Source: Planotetraspora silvatica (GTDB taxonomy: Bacteria > Actinomycetota > Actinomycetes > Streptosporangiales > Streptosporangiaceae). From it: DNA of 64,000 nucleotides. The stretch is taken from contig NZ_BOOQ01000021.1 in the NCBI RefSeq assembly GCF_016863315.1, positions 62,001 through 126,000 on the forward strand, in the 5' to 3' direction. The notes below the pieces were generated by a model. The model did no database searches. It saw only the letters and a program-made list of their open reading frames with translations, and was not told the origin of the DNA. Positions 62,078-64,000 of this stretch are shown one piece after another (position 1 is the stretch's first letter; every line of letters starts with the position of its first letter). Position numbers and translations under genes: made by a program.

Positions 62078-62126
62078 ATGACTCGAATGGGCGGGCTCGG
62101 ACAGGCGACCCGGATAGGTGATCCGC

Positions 62127-62567
62127 ATGGATGAGGACCTGATCGCGGTCTCGGTGTGCTTCGTCGTCACGATCGACGGCAAGAACATCGGGGCGTTCAA
62201 CAGCTGCGAGGGCCTGGGCTGCGAGGTCATGATCGAGCAGCGTGAGGTGGGCGGCAACAACGGGATGGTGCTGCAGTTGCCGACCCGGTTGAAGTACCCG
62301 AACGTGAAGCTGACCAGGCCGATCACCAAGGCGACCGCCGACAAGATCCCCATGTGGCTGACGAGCCTGGCCAAGGGCGTGCAGCGCAAGACCGCGACCA
62401 TCGAGGCGCGTACGGCCATGGGCGAGGTCATCGTCGCCTGGGGCCTCACGGGGGTGGTCCCCGTGAGATGGACCGGGCCGCAGTTCACGCTCGACTCGCC
62501 CAAGGTGGCCACCGAGACGCTGGAGCTCGCCCATCACGGGTTCACCGGACCGGGATGGGGGGGCTGA
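62127..62567 (+). CDS. second tube protein / tube initiator (Pvc5-like)
   Basis: 146 residues. CFVVTIDGKNIGAFNSCEGL is the tube-fold start, with GLGCEVMIEQREVGGNNGMV then LKYPNVKLTRPITKATADKI and the TRPI motif. It differs clearly from the main tube protein (58759-59202), having extra Cys residues. By PVC/Afp analogy the second tube-like protein initiates polymerisation on the baseplate. ATG 62127 has AGGTGA 5 nt upstream; an in-frame GTG at 62118 is possible. Confidence 0.93.
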   Translation: MDEDLIAVSVCFVVTIDGKNIGAFNSCEGLGCEVMIEQREVGGNNGMVLQLPTRLKYPNVKLTRPITKATADKIPMWLTSLAKGVQRKTATIEARTAMGEVIVAWGLTGVVPVRWTGPQFTLDSPKVATETLELAHHGFTGPGWGG

Positions 62568-62570
62568 GCG

Positions 62571-63302
62571 ATGGCCGCCACTCCCGTCACCTTCAGCGCC
62601 CCCGGCGTCACCGGCGCGGCTCCGGCCAGCGTGCAGGAGGCGTTCCTCGCGATCCACGAGCCGCCGAAGACGCCGACGGACCGCAATCCCGGCGCGCAGA
62701 TCGGCACCGTGAAGTTTCAGTACAACCCGAAGGAGCTCTCGCTCACCAAGTCGGCGAGCTGGGAGCGCAAGGCGCAGAAGAAGACCGATCGCAGCGCCCG
62801 TCCGCAGTATCTGGGGTCGGACCCCTGCAAGCTGCAGCTGGAGATGTTCCTCGACGCGACCGAGAAGATGGACGACGGCGTGGTCAAGGCGGTGGAGCGG
62901 CTGTTCTCCTGCATGGTCTGCGCGGAGGGCAAGCCGACGCCGCCTTGGGTGATCTTCAACTGGGGCGGGCTGACCGGCTTCCCCGCGTTCGTCAGCAGCG
63001 TGACCGCGAAGTACACCCTGTTCACCCCCGGCGGGATGCCCGTACGCGCCCTGTGCACGATCGCCGTGGAGGAGGTGTTCGGCACCACGAAGCGGCAGAA
63101 CCCCACGTCGGGCTCCCTGGCCGCCAGGGACGTGCACGTGGTGGTCGCCGGGGACACCCTGGCCGGCATGGCCTACGCCTACTACGGCGAGCCCGGCTTC
63201 TGGCGGGAGATCGCGAAGGCCAACGACATCGGGGACCCGATGCGGCTCCGGCCGGGCGCCCGGCTGCTGATCCCCGCGAGGGAGGAACTCGGTGGCGGGT
63301 GA
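62571..63302 (+). CDS. LysM tube-initiator / baseplate protein (Pvc7-like)
   Basis: 243 residues. The CIS tube protein N-terminal domain has VKFQYNPKELSLTKSASWER and PCKLQLEMFLDATEKMDDGV. The C-terminal LysM domain (about 185-240) reads HVVVAGDTLAGMAYAYYGEP, IAKANDIGDPMRLRPGARLL and ends in LIPA. The order (tube 2, LysM protein, VgrG-like hub) is the same as Pvc5-Pvc7-Pvc8. LysM may bind glycan or act as a structural adaptor. The hub gene starts inside its last codons. Confidence 0.93.
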   Translation: MAATPVTFSAPGVTGAAPASVQEAFLAIHEPPKTPTDRNPGAQIGTVKFQYNPKELSLTKSASWERKAQKKTDRSARPQYLGSDPCKLQLEMFLDATEKMDDGVVKAVERLFSCMVCAEGKPTPPWVIFNWGGLTGFPAFVSSVTAKYTLFTPGGMPVRALCTIAVEEVFGTTKRQNPTSGSLAARDVHVVVAGDTLAGMAYAYYGEPGFWREIAKANDIGDPMRLRPGARLLIPAREELGGG

Positions 63303-64000
63303 GACGTTCTCCAGTGCCCTGCTGGTGGAGGTGGGCGGCGCCGAGCTTCCGCCGGAGATCGCGGCGCTGCTCGTCCACGGCTACGTGGAGGACAGCAGGA
63401 ACCTGCTCGACACGTTCCTCCTGCGGTTCCGCGACCCGGGCCACCTGGTGGTGGAGAAGGGCGGGCTGACGGTGGGCGCGAAGGTGACGCTGAAGGCGCA
63501 GACCTCCGACCCCGGCCCGCCGGTGACGCTGATGACGGGCGAGGTGGCCGGGCTGACGCTCGACCTGGACGCGGCGGGCACGATCACCGAGGTGCGCGGC
63601 TTCGACGCGGCCCACCGGCTGATGCGCGGCCGCCGCGTCGCGGCGTACCCGAACATGACGGTCAGCGACGTGGTCCGCCAGGTCGCCAGACGGGCGAACA
63701 TCCCGGTCGGGCAGATCGATCCGCTGCCCGGCGTCGGCGGGCGGCTGCACACCCAGCTCAGCCAGGACAACGTGAGCGACTGGACGTTCCTGACCCGGCT
63801 GGCCGACCGGGTCGGCGCGCAGGTGGGGGTCTCCGACGGCAAGCTCTTCTTCCGCCTGCCCGCTCCCCCGTCCGGCGCCCCGGGGCCGACGGAGAAGGCC
63901 GAGCAGAACCCGCTCGTGCTGGAGGCCGACGCGAACCTGGTCTCGCTGCGCGCCTCGGTGACCGCCGCCTCGCAGACCGCCGAGGTGGAGGTTCGCGGGT
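63292..64000 (+). CDS. baseplate hub/spike protein (VgrG/gpD, Pvc8-like), truncated by window
   Basis: About 236 N-terminal residues are visible. GTG 63292 overlaps the LysM gene by 11 nt and is preceded by GGGAGG. The body has the phage late control D/VgrG hub fold: LLDTFLLRFRDPGHLVVEKG, GEVAGLTLDLDAAGTITEVR, FDAAHRLMRGRRVAAYPNMT and SDWTFLTRLADRVGAQVGVS. In PVC/Afp this is the trimeric central spike hub. The rest of the gene and downstream baseplate genes lie outside. Confidence 0.92.
   Translation, partial: MAGETFSSALLVEVGGAELPPEIAALLVHGYVEDSRNLLDTFLLRFRDPGHLVVEKGGLTVGAKVTLKAQTSDPGPPVTLMTGEVAGLTLDLDAAGTITEVRGFDAAHRLMRGRRVAAYPNMTVSDVVRQVARRANIPVGQIDPLPGVGGRLHTQLSQDNVSDWTFLTRLADRVGAQVGVSDGKLFFRLPAPPSGAPGPTEKAEQNPLVLEADANLVSLRASVTAASQTAEVEVRG

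Noticed and set aside
45408-64000. Intact prophage rather than CIS
   Set aside because: No capsid, portal, terminase, integrase or lysis gene is seen; DUF4157, DUF4255 and the AAA+ ATPase are CIS markers.
1-64000. tRNA, rRNA or CRISPR arrays
   Set aside because: None were recognised by eye on either strand; a dedicated scan was not possible.

Overview
The window is about 70% G+C. It has many GTG and TTG starts, AGGAG-type ribosome binding sites, twin-arginine and LPxxC-type exported proteins, actinobacterial regulator families (PadR, HxlR, LAL-type LuxR, SigK/RskA) and a spore-associated-protein-like gene. This indicates a filamentous actinomycete, most likely Streptosporangiales (Streptosporangium, Nonomuraea or Microbispora type). 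The genus is an inference; no rRNA, tRNA or complete phylogenetic marker is present.

Layout. (1) 1-7112: a minus-strand sugar-uptake operon (GH114 endo-polygalactosaminidase, GH4 glycosidase, ABC binding protein, two permeases, Gfo/Idh/MocA oxidoreductase) with a divergent PfkB sugar kinase carrying a pentapeptide-repeat insert. (2) 7113-17316: a patchwork of one- and two-gene units: RibD-C reductase and AraC regulator, a Tn3-type transposase scar, a small secreted protein, a PadR regulator with a membrane protein, a divergent SDR/HxlR pair, a YceI-like protein, an orphan hypF and an NmrA-type protein. (3) 17692-24367: DUF5709 protein, Tat-exported PhoX phosphatase, then sigK-rskA-molybdopterin oxidoreductase-fasciclin lipoprotein, an arrangement recalling the mycobacterial SigK regulon. 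(4) 24372-45312: FMN hydroxy-acid oxidase, LAL regulator, SapA-like protein, two paralogous secreted proteins joining a solute-binding-like domain to a ricin-type lectin, an amber-interrupted small lectin, an RCC1-repeat secreted protein, an MFS exporter, an epoxide hydrolase and an alpha/beta hydrolase. A 16-bp-stem hairpin at 45314-45359 closes this region.

(5) 45408 to the right edge: an actinobacterial contractile injection system (phage-tail-like, eCIS type). It starts with a LuxR-type regulator that is probably translated leaderless, then a DUF4255/Pvc16 protein, a AAA+ ATPase, and three tandem paralogous zinc-ribbon membrane proteins, all joined by 4-nt stop-start overlaps. Next is a DUF4157 protein and a 1079-residue candidate cargo protein, then the structural genes: sheath, tube, assembly protein, DUF6760 protein, a long disordered protein, second tube, LysM tube-initiator and a VgrG/gpD-like hub cut by the window edge. 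The baseplate and spike genes should continue beyond 64000.

The most interesting element is the candidate cargo at 53829-57068. It shares an N-terminal LxxLQRT(A/S)GN motif with the DUF4157 protein, has a hydrophobic and coiled-coil middle, and has a C-terminal region with an Asp...Glu-Ser-Lys arrangement like PD-(D/E)XK nucleases. With no recognisable immunity gene beside it, this would fit a self-targeting or cell-death role such as that proposed for cytoplasmic Streptomyces contractile injection systems. The three zinc-ribbon membrane proteins are candidates for sensing or membrane-anchoring parts of the same machine.
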